From contig NZ_FMYX01000006.1 of the NCBI RefSeq assembly GCF_900102675.1, positions 248,001-312,000 of the forward strand: a stretch of 64,000 bases of DNA, in the 5' to 3' direction. Positions within the stretch are counted from its first letter, which is position 1, and each line of letters opens with the position of its first letter. Below are positions 35,613 to 44,060 of this stretch, piece after piece. The stretch comes from Pseudomonas guariconensis (GTDB taxonomy: Bacteria; Pseudomonadota; Gammaproteobacteria; Pseudomonadales; Pseudomonadaceae). Position numbers and translations under genes: made by a program. The notes beneath the pieces are model-generated. The model was not told the origin of the DNA and did no database searches. It worked only from the letters and a program-made list of their open reading frames with translations.

Positions 35613-37226
35613 TCAGGCATCGAGACCGAGCATGTCCCGTGCCACGGCTTCGGCGATACGAATGCCATCGACGCCTGCGGAAAGGATGCCGCCGGCATAG
35701 CCTGCGCCTTCACCTGCCGGGAACAACCCCTTCAGGTTGAGGCTTTGGTAGTCCGCACCTCGCGTGATACGCACCGGCGAGGACGTGCGTGTCTCGATGC
35801 CGGTCAGCACGGCGTCGTGCAGGTTGTAGCCCTTGATCTGGCGATCGAACGCCGGCAGCGCTTCGCGGATGGCCTCGATGGCGAAGTCCGGCAGGCTCGG
35901 CGCCAGGTCGCCCAGGGTCACACCTGGCTTGTAGGAAGGTTCAACGCTGCCCAGTTCAGTAGAGGGACGGCCGGCGACGAAATCGCCTACCAACTGCGCA
36001 GGCGCCTGATAATTGCTGCCGCCCATCACGTAGGCATGGGACTCCAGGCGTTCCTGCAGTTCGATACCCGCCAGCGGGCCGCCCGGGTAATCGCGCTCCG
36101 GATCGATGCCGACAACGATGCCGGAGTTGGCGTTGCGCTCGTTACGCGAGTACTGGCTCATGCCGTTGGTGACCACTCGGCCCGGCTCGCTGGTGGCGGC
36201 GACCACGGTGCCGCCCGGGCACATGCAGAAGCTGTAGACCGAGCGGCCGTTCTTGGCATGGTGCACCAGCTTGTAGTCGGCAGCGCCCAGCTTCGGGTGC
36301 CCGGCATATTTACCCAGGCGCGCCTTGTCGATCAGTGACTGCGGGTGTTCGATGCGGAAGCCGACCGAGAACGGCTTGGCTTCCATGTAGATGCCTTTGG
36401 CATGGAGCATGCGGAAGGTATCGCGAGCACTGTGGCCCAAGGCCAGGACCACATGGCGCGAGTGCAGCTGTTCGCCGCTCTCCAAGACCACGCCGGTCAG
36501 TTGACCGTCATCGATCAGCAGGTCGGTGACCTTTTGCTCGAAGCGGACTTCCGCGCCCAGGGCAATCATGTCCTGACGCATCTGCTCGACCATGCCGGTC
36601 AGTCGGAAGGTGCCGATGTGCGGTTTGTTGATGTAGAGGATTTCTTCTGGCGCACCGGCCTTGACGAATTCTTCCAGGACCTTGCGGCCATGGTGGTTCG
36701 GATCCTTGATCTGGCTGTACAGCTTGCCGTCGGAGAAGGTGCCGGCGCCGCCTTCACCGAACTGGACGTTGGACTCGGGGTTGAGCACGCTCTTGCGCCA
36801 CAGGCCCCAGGTATCCTTGGTGCGCTGGCGTACTTCCTTGCCACGCTCCAGGATGATCGGGCGAAAGCCCATCTGCGCCAGCAAAAGGCCTGCGAAGATG
36901 CCGCAAGGGCCGAAGCCGACCACGATCGGCCGTTCCTGCAGGTCGGTAGGTGCATGACCGACGAACTTGTAGCTGACATCGGGGGCAACGCCGATGTTGC
37001 GATCGTCAGCGAACTTGCGCAGCAGTTGCGCTTCGTTGCTCGCTTCCAGGTCGATGGTGTAGATGAACAGCATTTCGCTGTTCTTCTTGCGGGCATCGTA
37101 GCTGCGCTTGAACAGGGTGAAGCTGAGCAGTTGTTCATCGGTGATGCCCAGGCGCTCGACGATCGCGTCACGCAGGGCTTCATCGGAGTGGTCCAGGGGC
37201 AGCTTCAGTTCGGTGATTCGTAGCAT
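35613..37226 (-). CDS. uncharacterised FAD-dependent dehydrogenase (COG2509)
   Basis: A 537-residue flavoprotein. The N-terminal about 90 residues form a small domain, then a Rossmann FAD-binding motif reads IVVGFGPCGIFAGLLLAQMG (about 101-120). A second motif is QFGEGGAGTFSDGKL. The C-terminal SAGEGAGYAGGILSAGVDGI is the typical family end. Substrate and electron acceptor are unknown. MLRITELKLP at 37226 is chosen over the upstream ATG at 37274. It is transcribed alone, after a convergent lipoprotein gene. Confidence 0.88.
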   Translation of the reverse strand: MLRITELKLPLDHSDEALRDAIVERLGITDEQLLSFTLFKRSYDARKKNSEMLFIYTIDLEASNEAQLLRKFADDRNIGVAPDVSYKFVGHAPTDLQERPIVVGFGPCGIFAGLLLAQMGFRPIILERGKEVRQRTKDTWGLWRKSVLNPESNVQFGEGGAGTFSDGKLYSQIKDPNHHGRKVLEEFVKAGAPEEILYINKPHIGTFRLTGMVEQMRQDMIALGAEVRFEQKVTDLLIDDGQLTGVVLESGEQLHSRHVVLALGHSARDTFRMLHAKGIYMEAKPFSVGFRIEHPQSLIDKARLGKYAGHPKLGAADYKLVHHAKNGRSVYSFCMCPGGTVVAATSEPGRVVTNGMSQYSRNERNANSGIVVGIDPERDYPGGPLAGIELQERLESHAYVMGGSNYQAPAQLVGDFVAGRPSTELGSVEPSYKPGVTLGDLAPSLPDFAIEAIREALPAFDRQIKGYNLHDAVLTGIETRTSSPVRITRGADYQSLNLKGLFPAGEGAGYAGGILSAGVDGIRIAEAVARDMLGLDA

Positions 37227-37330
37227 GGCAGGGTCCAGTATCCCGGCCATGGGGCGGCCGGCGGCTTTACACAAACCGCCAAGTATAAGCTGTTAGCCTT
37301 CCTGACTGGAGGATAAAAGCGCCCCGGTGA

Positions 37331-38005
37331 TCAGTTGTCGCGGGCACCGCCGTAGTAGCCGCAGCCTTGCAGTGTCTGGCCATCGATACGCAGCTCGGCG
37401 CGCAGATGGCGAACAGCTCCGGTGGCGCCATCGATGCAGCGTTGCGGGGCGACCCACAGCTCGATGCGTTGGCCGTTGGCTTCGCTGGACAGGCTCAAGC
37501 CACCGCCAGGCATCTGCTCTTCCAGGTAAGGTAGAGGCAGTGGGTCCTTGCCGACACGCTCCAGCACCATGCCCTTGCCGCTGGCCTTGATCGCCCAGTC
37601 CGGCTCGTGGCCGTCGGCGCGCAGGGTCAGTTGCTTGAAGTTGGGGTCTTCGCAGGCCTGTGCGGAAGGTTCGAGGCGATACAGGCGTTGCACTTCCAGG
37701 CGGCCGTCGTTGTTGGCCTGCTTGGTGCCGGTCAGGCTGCCGCGCACATCGGCGAACAGCTTGTCGCCTGCGTCGTCGGCCAGATTGGCAGCCTCCTGCA
37801 GGATGCCGGTGCCGGCAGCATCGCTGACCACGAAACGGCGGGCTTCATTGCAGGGTTTGAACAGCAACTGGCCGCCCCCGGCGCTCAGCTCGCCCTGCAT
37901 GCGGGTGGTGCCGATATTCGGATCGACCGGCTTGTCCGCCATGAGCTGACAGCCGGCGAACAGCGGCAGCAGGGTGACGAGCAGCAGGGGAGGGGTCAGA
38001 CGCAT
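37331..38005 (-). CDS. COG3650-type lipoprotein
   Basis: A 224-residue lipoprotein with signal peptide and lipobox FAGC (about residue 19). The mature part has paired cysteines (FKPCNEARRF, SAQACEDPNF) and the C-terminal APQRCIDGATG with TLQGCGYYGG, all four probably disulfide-bonded in the periplasm. The pattern GHEPDWAIKASGKGM fits the COG3650 group of heat-shock-like lipoproteins. The role is unknown. It is a single gene. Confidence 0.75.
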   Translation of the reverse strand: MRLTPPLLLVTLLPLFAGCQLMADKPVDPNIGTTRMQGELSAGGGQLLFKPCNEARRFVVSDAAGTGILQEAANLADDAGDKLFADVRGSLTGTKQANNDGRLEVQRLYRLEPSAQACEDPNFKQLTLRADGHEPDWAIKASGKGMVLERVGKDPLPLPYLEEQMPGGGLSLSSEANGQRIELWVAPQRCIDGATGAVRHLRAELRIDGQTLQGCGYYGGARDN

Positions 38006-38153
38006 GGGGCGGGCTCCGAAAACGTTGCAAAAGAGCTGGCCACGTTACTCAGGCTGGACGTCTATCACAAGCGTGGGGTTGATTGTGCCGGCTCGTTCGT
38101 GGGTAAAACGGGAGGGCATGCCCGGTGGATGAGGCGCCTGCCTTTCAGACATG

Positions 38154-38177
38154 AAAAAGGGCCCGAAGGCCCTTTTT
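38154..38177 (-). terminator. terminator of the liv operon
   Basis: AAAAAGGGCC-CGAA-GGCCCTTTTT, just beyond the livF stop at 38192. On the minus strand it ends in five T residues. Confidence 0.85.
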
Positions 38178-38191
38178 CAATCGTAGGTCGA

Positions 38192-38893
38192 TCAGCCGCC
38201 CAGATAGGCGTCGCGCACCTTCGGGTCGACCAGCAGCGCTTCACCGGTACCCTGCATCACTACCTTGCCGTTCTCCAGCACATAGGCGCGGTCGGCGATC
38301 TTCAACGCCTGGTTGGCGTTCTGCTCGACCAGGAACACCGTCACGCCGTCACGGCGCAGTTGTTCGATGATGTCGAAGATCTGCTGGATGATGATCGGCG
38401 CCAGGCCCAGAGAAGGCTCATCGAGCAGCAGCAGCTTGGGCTTGCTCATCAGCGCCCGGCCGATGGCCAGCATTTGCTGCTCGCCACCGGACATGGTGCC
38501 GCCTCGCTGTACGTAGCGTTCCTTCAGGCGCGGGAACAGCTGCAGAACCTTGTCCAACTGCTCCTGGTAATCGCCCTTGTTGGTGAAGAAACCGCCCATT
38601 GCCAGGTTCTCCTCCACGGTCAGGCGGGCGAACACACGGCGGCCTTCCGGCACCACCGCGATGCTCTTGCGCATGATGTGCGAGGAGGGCTGGCCGACCA
38701 GTTCCTCACCCAGGTACTTGATGCTGCCGCTGTGGGCCTGGGGCGAGCCGCAGAGGGTCATCAGCAGGGTGGATTTGCCGGCGCCGTTGGCGCCGATCAA
38801 GGTGACGATCTCGCCCTGGTTGATCTCCACGTTGACGCTGTGCAGCGCCTGGATCTTGCCGTAGAAGGTGGAAACGTTCTCGAACTTCAGCAT
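38192..38893 (-). CDS. livF: branched-chain amino acid ABC transporter ATP-binding protein LivF
   Basis: Second ATPase of the leucine/isoleucine/valine importer, 233 residues. Walker A is GANGAGKST, the signature motif is SGGEQQMLAIGRALM, and Walker B reads LLLLDEPSLGLAP. It is the last gene of the cluster; its ATG directly abuts the livG stop, so the two ATPases are translated in order. A terminator follows. Confidence 0.96.
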   Translation of the reverse strand: MLKFENVSTFYGKIQALHSVNVEINQGEIVTLIGANGAGKSTLLMTLCGSPQAHSGSIKYLGEELVGQPSSHIMRKSIAVVPEGRRVFARLTVEENLAMGGFFTNKGDYQEQLDKVLQLFPRLKERYVQRGGTMSGGEQQMLAIGRALMSKPKLLLLDEPSLGLAPIIIQQIFDIIEQLRRDGVTVFLVEQNANQALKIADRAYVLENGKVVMQGTGEALLVDPKVRDAYLGG

Positions 38894-39661
38894 TTACGCC
38901 TCCCCCAGGTAGGCCTTGATCACATCAGGGTTGCCGCGAATTTCTTCCGGCGTGCCATCGGCCAGGGGCGTGCCCTGGTTGATCACCACGATGTGGTCGG
39001 AAATGCTCATCACCAGTTTCATGTCGTGCTCGATCAGCAGCACGGTCACGTTATGGGATTCGCGCAGGTAGGCGATCAGGGCCTTGAGGTCCTCGGTCTC
39101 CTTGGGGTTCAGGCCGGCGGCTGGTTCGTCGAGCATGATGATCCGAGGCTGGGTCATCATGCAGCGGGCGATCTCCAGCCGGCGTTGCTGGCCGTAGGCC
39201 AGGGTGCCGGCGGTACGGTTGGCGAACTCGGTCAGGTTGACCTTCTCCAGCCAGTACTGTGCGCGCTCCATGGCCTCCTTCTCGCTGCGGCGGAAGCTCG
39301 GGGTCTTGAACAGGCCTGCGAAGAAGTTGGTGTTCAGGTGGCGGTGCTGGGCGATCAGCAGGTTTTCCAGGGCGGTCATTTCCTTGAACAGACGCACGTT
39401 CTGGAAGGTCCGTACCACGCCTTTGCGAGCGATCTCATGGCCGGCCAAGCCCTGGATCGGCTGGCCGTCGAGCAGGATGGTGCCACCGCTGGGCTTGTAG
39501 AAGCCGGTCAGGCAGTTGAAGACGGTGGTCTTGCCGGCGCCGTTCGGGCCGATCAGCGCCACCACTTGTTTCTCCTTGACGGTCAGGCCCACGCCGTTGA
39601 CCGCCAACAAGCCGCCGAAGCGCATGCTCAGGCCGCTGACTTGCAGAATTTCGCGGCTCAT
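38894..39661 (-). CDS. livG: branched-chain amino acid ABC transporter ATP-binding protein LivG
   Basis: First ATPase of the importer, 255 residues. Walker A is GPNGAGKTT, the LivG signature is [13 protein letters not shown], and Walker B is [13 protein letters not shown], followed by the H-loop region [10 protein letters not shown]. The C-terminal extension ends [12 protein letters not shown], as usual for LivG. It overlaps livM by 4 bases. Confidence 0.96.
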   Translation of the reverse strand: MSREILQVSGLSMRFGGLLAVNGVGLTVKEKQVVALIGPNGAGKTTVFNCLTGFYKPSGGTILLDGQPIQGLAGHEIARKGVVRTFQNVRLFKEMTALENLLIAQHRHLNTNFFAGLFKTPSFRRSEKEAMERAQYWLEKVNLTEFANRTAGTLAYGQQRRLEIARCMMTQPRIIMLDEPAAGLNPKETEDLKALIAYLRESHNVTVLLIEHDMKLVMSISDHIVVINQGTPLADGTPEEIRGNPDVIKAYLGEA

Positions 39662-40914
39662 CGACGCAGCTCCATATGGGGACGTTGCATAGGCAGAAGG
39701 CCTTGCGGACGCCAGATCATCATCAACACCATCAGGGCACCGAACATCAACATCCGGTACTCGCTGAACTCACGCATCAGCTCCGGCAGCAGGATCATCA
39801 CGATGGCCGCGAGGATCACGCCCAGCTGCGAACCCATGCCGCCCAGCACGACGATGGCGAGGATGATCGCCGACTCGATGAAGGTGAACGACTCCGGTGT
39901 CACCAGACCCTGACGGGCGGCGAAGAAGCTACCGGCGAAACCTGCGAAGCACGCGCCGAGGGTGAAGGCCGACAGCTTGATCACGGTCGGGTTCAGGCCC
40001 AGTGCACGGCAGGCGATCTCGTCCTCGCGCAACGCTTCCCAGGCGCGGCCGATCGGCATGCGCAGCAGGCGGTTGATGACGAACAGCGCCAGCAACGCCA
40101 GCAGCAGGGCCACCAGGTAGAGGAAGATGACCTTGTTGATCGAGTTGTACGGCAGGCCGAAGAACTCATGGAAGGTCTGCATTCCCTCGGCGGCGCGGCG
40201 TTCGAAGGTCAGGCCGAAGAACTCCGGCTTGGGGATGTTGCTGATGCCGTTGGGGCCGCCGGTCCAGTCGGTGAGGTTACGCAGGAACAGGCGGATGATC
40301 TCGCCGAAGCCGAGGGTCACGATCGCCAGGTAGTCACCGCGTAGGCGCAGCACCGGGAAACCGAGCAGGAAGCCGAACGTGGCGGCCATCAAGCCGGCGA
40401 TCGGCAAGCATACCCAGAAGCTCCAGCCCAGATAGTGCGAGAGCATGGCGTAGCTGTAGGCGCCGACGGCGTAGAAGCCGACATAACCCAGGTCGAGCAG
40501 TCCAGCCAAGCCGACCACGATGTTCAGGCCAAGGCCCAGCAACACGTAGATCAGGATCAGTGTGGCGATGTCGACCGCGCCGCGCGAGCCGAAGAACGGC
40601 CATACGAGCGCCGCGACGATCAAACCCATGATCACATAGCGCTGGGTTTTGGGCAGGGTCAGGTAGTTGCTGACGGCCGGAGGGATCAGTTTGCGATCCG
40701 AGCGGCGGCCCATCACCGAGTTCCATTGCTTGTCGAACAACACGCGCAGGAACATCAGTACCGAGCACACGGCGATGATGCTGATGGTGAACGAGCCCTG
40801 GCTGTGCACGGCCAGGCTGATGCCGTCGATGCTCAGTTTCAGGCCCAGTACCGGGAAGGCCACCGCCCATACCAGCAAGGCGCTGAAGAACGCCTGTTTG
40901 AGATTTCTGTTCAT
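39658..40914 (-). CDS. livM: branched-chain amino acid ABC transporter permease LivM
   Basis: A 418-residue inner-membrane permease with about ten membrane segments, longer than LivH because of an N-terminal extension of about 100 residues. The coupling segment [20 protein letters not shown] fits the family. It ends with the motif [14 protein letters not shown]. It overlaps the livH stop and the livG start by 4 bases each, so the permease and ATPase genes are coupled. Confidence 0.95.
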   Translation of the reverse strand: MNRNLKQAFFSALLVWAVAFPVLGLKLSIDGISLAVHSQGSFTISIIAVCSVLMFLRVLFDKQWNSVMGRRSDRKLIPPAVSNYLTLPKTQRYVIMGLIVAALVWPFFGSRGAVDIATLILIYVLLGLGLNIVVGLAGLLDLGYVGFYAVGAYSYAMLSHYLGWSFWVCLPIAGLMAATFGFLLGFPVLRLRGDYLAIVTLGFGEIIRLFLRNLTDWTGGPNGISNIPKPEFFGLTFERRAAEGMQTFHEFFGLPYNSINKVIFLYLVALLLALLALFVINRLLRMPIGRAWEALREDEIACRALGLNPTVIKLSAFTLGACFAGFAGSFFAARQGLVTPESFTFIESAIILAIVVLGGMGSQLGVILAAIVMILLPELMREFSEYRMLMFGALMVLMMIWRPQGLLPMQRPHMELRR

Positions 40915-41834
40915 ACTTTTTCAACCTCCGGACGGCCCAGGATGCCGGTCGGCCGGAACAGCAGGACAAGAACCAACAAGCCGAACGCCACGACGTCCTT
41001 GTACTGGTCGCCGAAGATATCGGCACCAAACGCTTCGGCCACGCCCAGCACCAGCCCGCCGAGCATGGCGCCCGGGATGCTGCCGATGCCGCCCAGTACC
41101 GCCGCGGTGAAGGCTTTGAGGCCCACCAAGAAGCCGGCGTTGGGGTTGATAACCCCGTACTGCATGCTCAGCAGCACGGCCGCCACCGCCGCCAGCGCGG
41201 CGCCGATGACGAAGGTCAGGGCGATGATGTTGTTGGTGTTGATGCCCAGCAGGTTGGCCATCTTGATGTCCTCGGCGCAGGCACGGCAGGCGCGCCCCAG
41301 ACGGGAACGGGAGATGAACAGGGTCAGGCAGGTCATGGCCACCAATGTGACCACGAACACCAGGATCTGCATGTAGGACACCAGGACTTCCTCCGCACCG
41401 CCCGGCCCGAACGAGAAAGCGCCCGGAATCAGGTTGGGGATAGATTTGTCCTTGGAGTCCTGGGAAAGCAGGACAGTGTTTTGCAGGAAGATCGACATAC
41501 CGATGGCAGAGATCAGCGGGATCAGGCGGTTGCTGTTGCGCAGCGGCCGGTAGGCGACCCGTTCGATGCTATAGCCATAGGCACTGGTGACGAAGATCGT
41601 CGCGACGAAAGCGACGGTCATCAGGATCGGCAGCGAATGGATACCCATCATGGCCAGGCCCGCAAGGGCGATGAAGGCCACGTAGGAACCGATCATGTAC
41701 ACCTCGCCGTGGGCGAAGTTGATCATGCCAATGATGCCGTACACCATCGTGTAGCCGATGGCGATCAAGGCATAGGTGCTGCCGATGGTCAATCCATTAA
41801 CCAGTTGTTGGAAGAAATGGTAGATCTCAGGCAT
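40911..41834 (-). CDS. livH: branched-chain amino acid ABC transporter permease LivH
   Basis: A 307-residue inner-membrane permease with eight membrane segments, starting [20 protein letters not shown]. The family segment [20 protein letters not shown] (here [13 protein letters not shown]) and [21 protein letters not shown], the coupling helix, are present. The gene lies 221 bases after livK, separated by a hairpin, so the permease level is probably lower than that of the binding protein. Confidence 0.96.
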   Translation of the reverse strand: MPEIYHFFQQLVNGLTIGSTYALIAIGYTMVYGIIGMINFAHGEVYMIGSYVAFIALAGLAMMGIHSLPILMTVAFVATIFVTSAYGYSIERVAYRPLRNSNRLIPLISAIGMSIFLQNTVLLSQDSKDKSIPNLIPGAFSFGPGGAEEVLVSYMQILVFVVTLVAMTCLTLFISRSRLGRACRACAEDIKMANLLGINTNNIIALTFVIGAALAAVAAVLLSMQYGVINPNAGFLVGLKAFTAAVLGGIGSIPGAMLGGLVLGVAEAFGADIFGDQYKDVVAFGLLVLVLLFRPTGILGRPEVEKV

Positions 41835-42008
41835 TACAGCGCTCCTAAAAACCTGATTTGCATTCGCTGGCGGGTGGTGAACCCGTCCCGCATCGTGGGC
41901 TTGGCAACGATGACAGGCACGGCCAGGGAACCGCGGGTGACGGTTTTAAGATTTTCAGGTGAACCCCCTCCCGGATCGCGGGAATCGGGCCCATGAACCT
42001 CGTAAAAC

Positions 42009-42037
42009 AAAGCCCACTGCTCACACAGTGGGCTTTC
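42009..42037 (-). terminator. hairpin between livK and livH (partial terminator)
   Basis: AAAGCCCACTG and CAGTGGGCTTT pair perfectly around a TGTGTGAG-type loop. It lies 20 bases after the livK stop. Read-through into livH is implied because there is no other obvious promoter, so it probably sets the ratio of binding protein to permease. Confidence 0.75.
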
Positions 42038-42055
42038 GGTTAGCTAGTCACGCTG

Positions 42056-43174
42056 TTACTGGGGGGAGACTTCGGTCTTCGGCTTGCCGAAGTGCCATTC
42101 GTAAACCACGAACTTGAAGTCCTTCAGGTCGCCCTTGTCGTCGAACGACAGGTCGCCGGTCGGGGTCTTGAAGGTGCCTTTGTGGATTTCGGCCGCGACT
42201 TTCTCGGCGTCGTCGCTGGTGCCGGCGGCCTTGATGCCGTCAGCGATCACCTGGACGGCGGAGTAAGCCGGGAACACGAACGGGCCGCTCGGATCCTGGT
42301 TCTTGGCCTTGATGCCGTCGACGATGGCCTTGTTCGCAGGGTCGGCGTCGAAGGACTTGGGCAGGGTGACCAGCAGGCCTTCGGAGGCATTCTGGGCAAT
42401 CTGCGAGATGGAATCGTTGCCGACGCCTTCTGGACCCATGAACTTGGCTTTCAGGCCTTTTTCCTGGGCTTGGCGCAGGATCAGGCCCAGTTCTGGGTGA
42501 TAGCCACCGTAGTAGACGAAGTCGACGTTGTTCTGCTTGAGCTTCTGGATGATCGAGGAGAAGTCCTTGTCACCAGCGTTCAGGCCTTCGAAGACAGCGA
42601 CCTTGACGTTCTTGCCTTCCAGGGTCTGCTTGACCGCGGTGGCGATGCCTTCGCCGTACTGCTGCTTGTCGTGCAGGACCGCGACGACCTTTGGTTTGAC
42701 GTGGTCGGCAATGTAGTTGCCGGCGGCAGGGCCCTGGGCGCTGTCCAGGCCGATGGTGCGGAAGATCAGCTTGTAGCCACGGGCGGTGATTTCCGGGCTG
42801 GTGGCAGCCGGGGTGATCATGATAACGCCTTCGTCTTCGTAGATATCCGACGCAGGCTGAGTGGAGCTGGAGCACAGGTGGCCGACCACGAACTTGACGC
42901 CATCGTTGACCACTTTGTTGGCGACCGCAACGGCCTGTTTAGGGTCGCACGCGTCGTCGTATTCCTTGGCCTCGAGCATCTTGCCGTCGATACCGCCTTT
43001 GGCGTTGATGTCCTCGATGGCTTTTTTCGCGCCGATGAACTGCATGTCGCCATACTGGGTGACCGGACCGGTCTTAGGGCCGGCGATACCAATCTTGATG
43101 GTGTCGGCGGCAAACGAATGGCTGGCAACCCCGGCCAGAACCATTGCGGCGAACAGCTTGGAAATCTTGATCAT
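42056..43174 (-). CDS. livK: branched-chain amino acid ABC transporter substrate-binding protein LivK
   Basis: Periplasmic binding protein for Leu, Ile, Val (and often Ala, Thr). The 372 residues begin with a signal peptide ending SHSFA (about 22), then IKIGIAGPKTGPVTQYGDM, the type I periplasmic binding fold with conserved disulfide cysteines in DDACDPKQA and GHLCSSSTQ, and VYYGGYHPELGLI. It is the first gene of livKHMGF and separated from livH by a hairpin. The P. aeruginosa equivalent is BraC. Confidence 0.95.
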   Translation of the reverse strand: MIKISKLFAAMVLAGVASHSFAADTIKIGIAGPKTGPVTQYGDMQFIGAKKAIEDINAKGGIDGKMLEAKEYDDACDPKQAVAVANKVVNDGVKFVVGHLCSSSTQPASDIYEDEGVIMITPAATSPEITARGYKLIFRTIGLDSAQGPAAGNYIADHVKPKVVAVLHDKQQYGEGIATAVKQTLEGKNVKVAVFEGLNAGDKDFSSIIQKLKQNNVDFVYYGGYHPELGLILRQAQEKGLKAKFMGPEGVGNDSISQIAQNASEGLLVTLPKSFDADPANKAIVDGIKAKNQDPSGPFVFPAYSAVQVIADGIKAAGTSDDAEKVAAEIHKGTFKTPTGDLSFDDKGDLKDFKFVVYEWHFGKPKTEVSPQ

Positions 43175-43531
43175 AGTGCTCCACTCATTCTGTTGTAATT
43201 CTTATAGTCCTGGCGGCCAGGGCTACAGATCGGGCGGCTCCGGCATGGCCACGCCATGTCGCAAGCCTACCTTCCCCCGGAACATGTCCCGGAACTGTAC
43301 CGGTACAGTGTAGAGCGCCCTTCGAGCGCTTGAAAAGCGGGCGAAAAGCGCGACTTTCTCCGGGTGTCGCCTGATCGAAACAAAGATACAGAAAAGCGCC
43401 ATTACTTTGCCTGCATCCTTGGCCCCACCCCACAACTTCGGGACTGATCGACCAATTTACGTATTTGAAACCGGGTTTTTCTGCAAAAATGCCGGCCTTT
43501 TCAAATGCCACATTTCTGCCGGTAGGAACCC
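43175..43531. other. divergent promoter region, livK / DUF2288 gene
   Basis: About 357 bases without a gene between two divergent genes. It contains the 16-bp palindrome at 43294-43309; a possible livK -10 (TATAAG on the minus strand, near 43203) is weak. I find no RNA gene or reading frame worth calling. Confidence 0.5.
43294..43309. promoter_or_regulatory. perfect 16-bp palindrome (candidate operator)
   Basis: ACTGTACCGGTACAGT is a perfect inverted repeat 120 bases upstream of livK. Its form resembles operators of GntR/MocR-type regulators. The regulator is not in the window. Confidence 0.5.
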
Positions 43532-43837
43532 ATGACTGATCAAGCAAGCACCCTCTATGCCAAATTGCTCGGCGAGACGGCAATCATCGAGTGGAAAGCA
43601 TTGGAGCGTTTCTGGGCCAAAGGTGACCTGATTTGGGTCGACCCCAGCCTGGACCTGATCGCTGTTGCCGAGGCGATGGCCGAGAATCGCAGCGAGATCT
43701 TTGCCAAGTGGCGCAATGATGGCACTGTGGCGCCCGTCACCGCAGAGCAGGCGCTGGACCTGCAAAGCCGCGATCCAGAGATCTGGGCGGTGGTCGTTTC
43801 GCCGTTTATCGTGATCCAGGTAAAGAAACCGGAATAA
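43532..43837 (+). CDS. DUF2288 family protein
   Basis: A 101-residue soluble protein starting MTDQASTLYAKLLGETAIIE; the conserved parts are IEWKALERFWAKGDLIWVD and the C-terminal WAVVVSPFIVIQVKK. The size is normal for DUF2288. Function is unknown. TAGGA lies before the ATG. It is divergent from livK and convergent with the tubulin-like gene. Confidence 0.85.
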   Translation: MTDQASTLYAKLLGETAIIEWKALERFWAKGDLIWVDPSLDLIAVAEAMAENRSEIFAKWRNDGTVAPVTAEQALDLQSRDPEIWAVVVSPFIVIQVKKPE

Positions 43838-43843
43838 GCACGG

Positions 43844-43868
43844 GCGTTTTTAGTGCGCGAAAACGCAC
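43844..43868 (+). repeat. small overlapping hairpins after the DUF2288 gene
   Basis: GCGTTTT...AAAACGC (43844-43866) and GTGCG...CGCAC (43853-43868) are overlapping alternative hairpins 6 bases after the stop. They could act as a weak terminator. Confidence 0.3.
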
Positions 43869-43986
43869 AGCGCGCCACAAGGGTGCGCATTGACGCTCAC
43901 GTAAGGTGGAAACAAGTAACAACGGCGCCGTGGTTCGGCGTGGCGGTAACAGTTTACGGCATGCGTAATGCACATCCCGCTTCAGC

Positions 43987-44050
43987 CTTGGCCAGCGCCA
44001 GTTGAATCCCTGGAGCTGGCCAAGCCTGCGATGGGCCGCGACGCGGCCCC
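43987..44050. repeat. REP-like double hairpin
   Basis: CTTGGCCAGCGCCA pairs with TGGAGCTGGCCAAG (one mismatch), followed by CCTGCGATGGGCCGCG with ACGCGGCCC. The AAGCCTGCGATGGGCCGCG core matches the element at 25036-25072 on the opposite strand. It lies just beyond the end of the tubulin-like gene and may stabilise its mRNA end. Confidence 0.7.
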
Positions 44051-44060
44051 AAGCGGTCCA

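Noticed and set aside
37607..39913. Open frame of 768 codons on the plus strand across livF and livG
   Set aside because: It runs across several minus-strand genes with strong motifs. No family feature is present in its translation.
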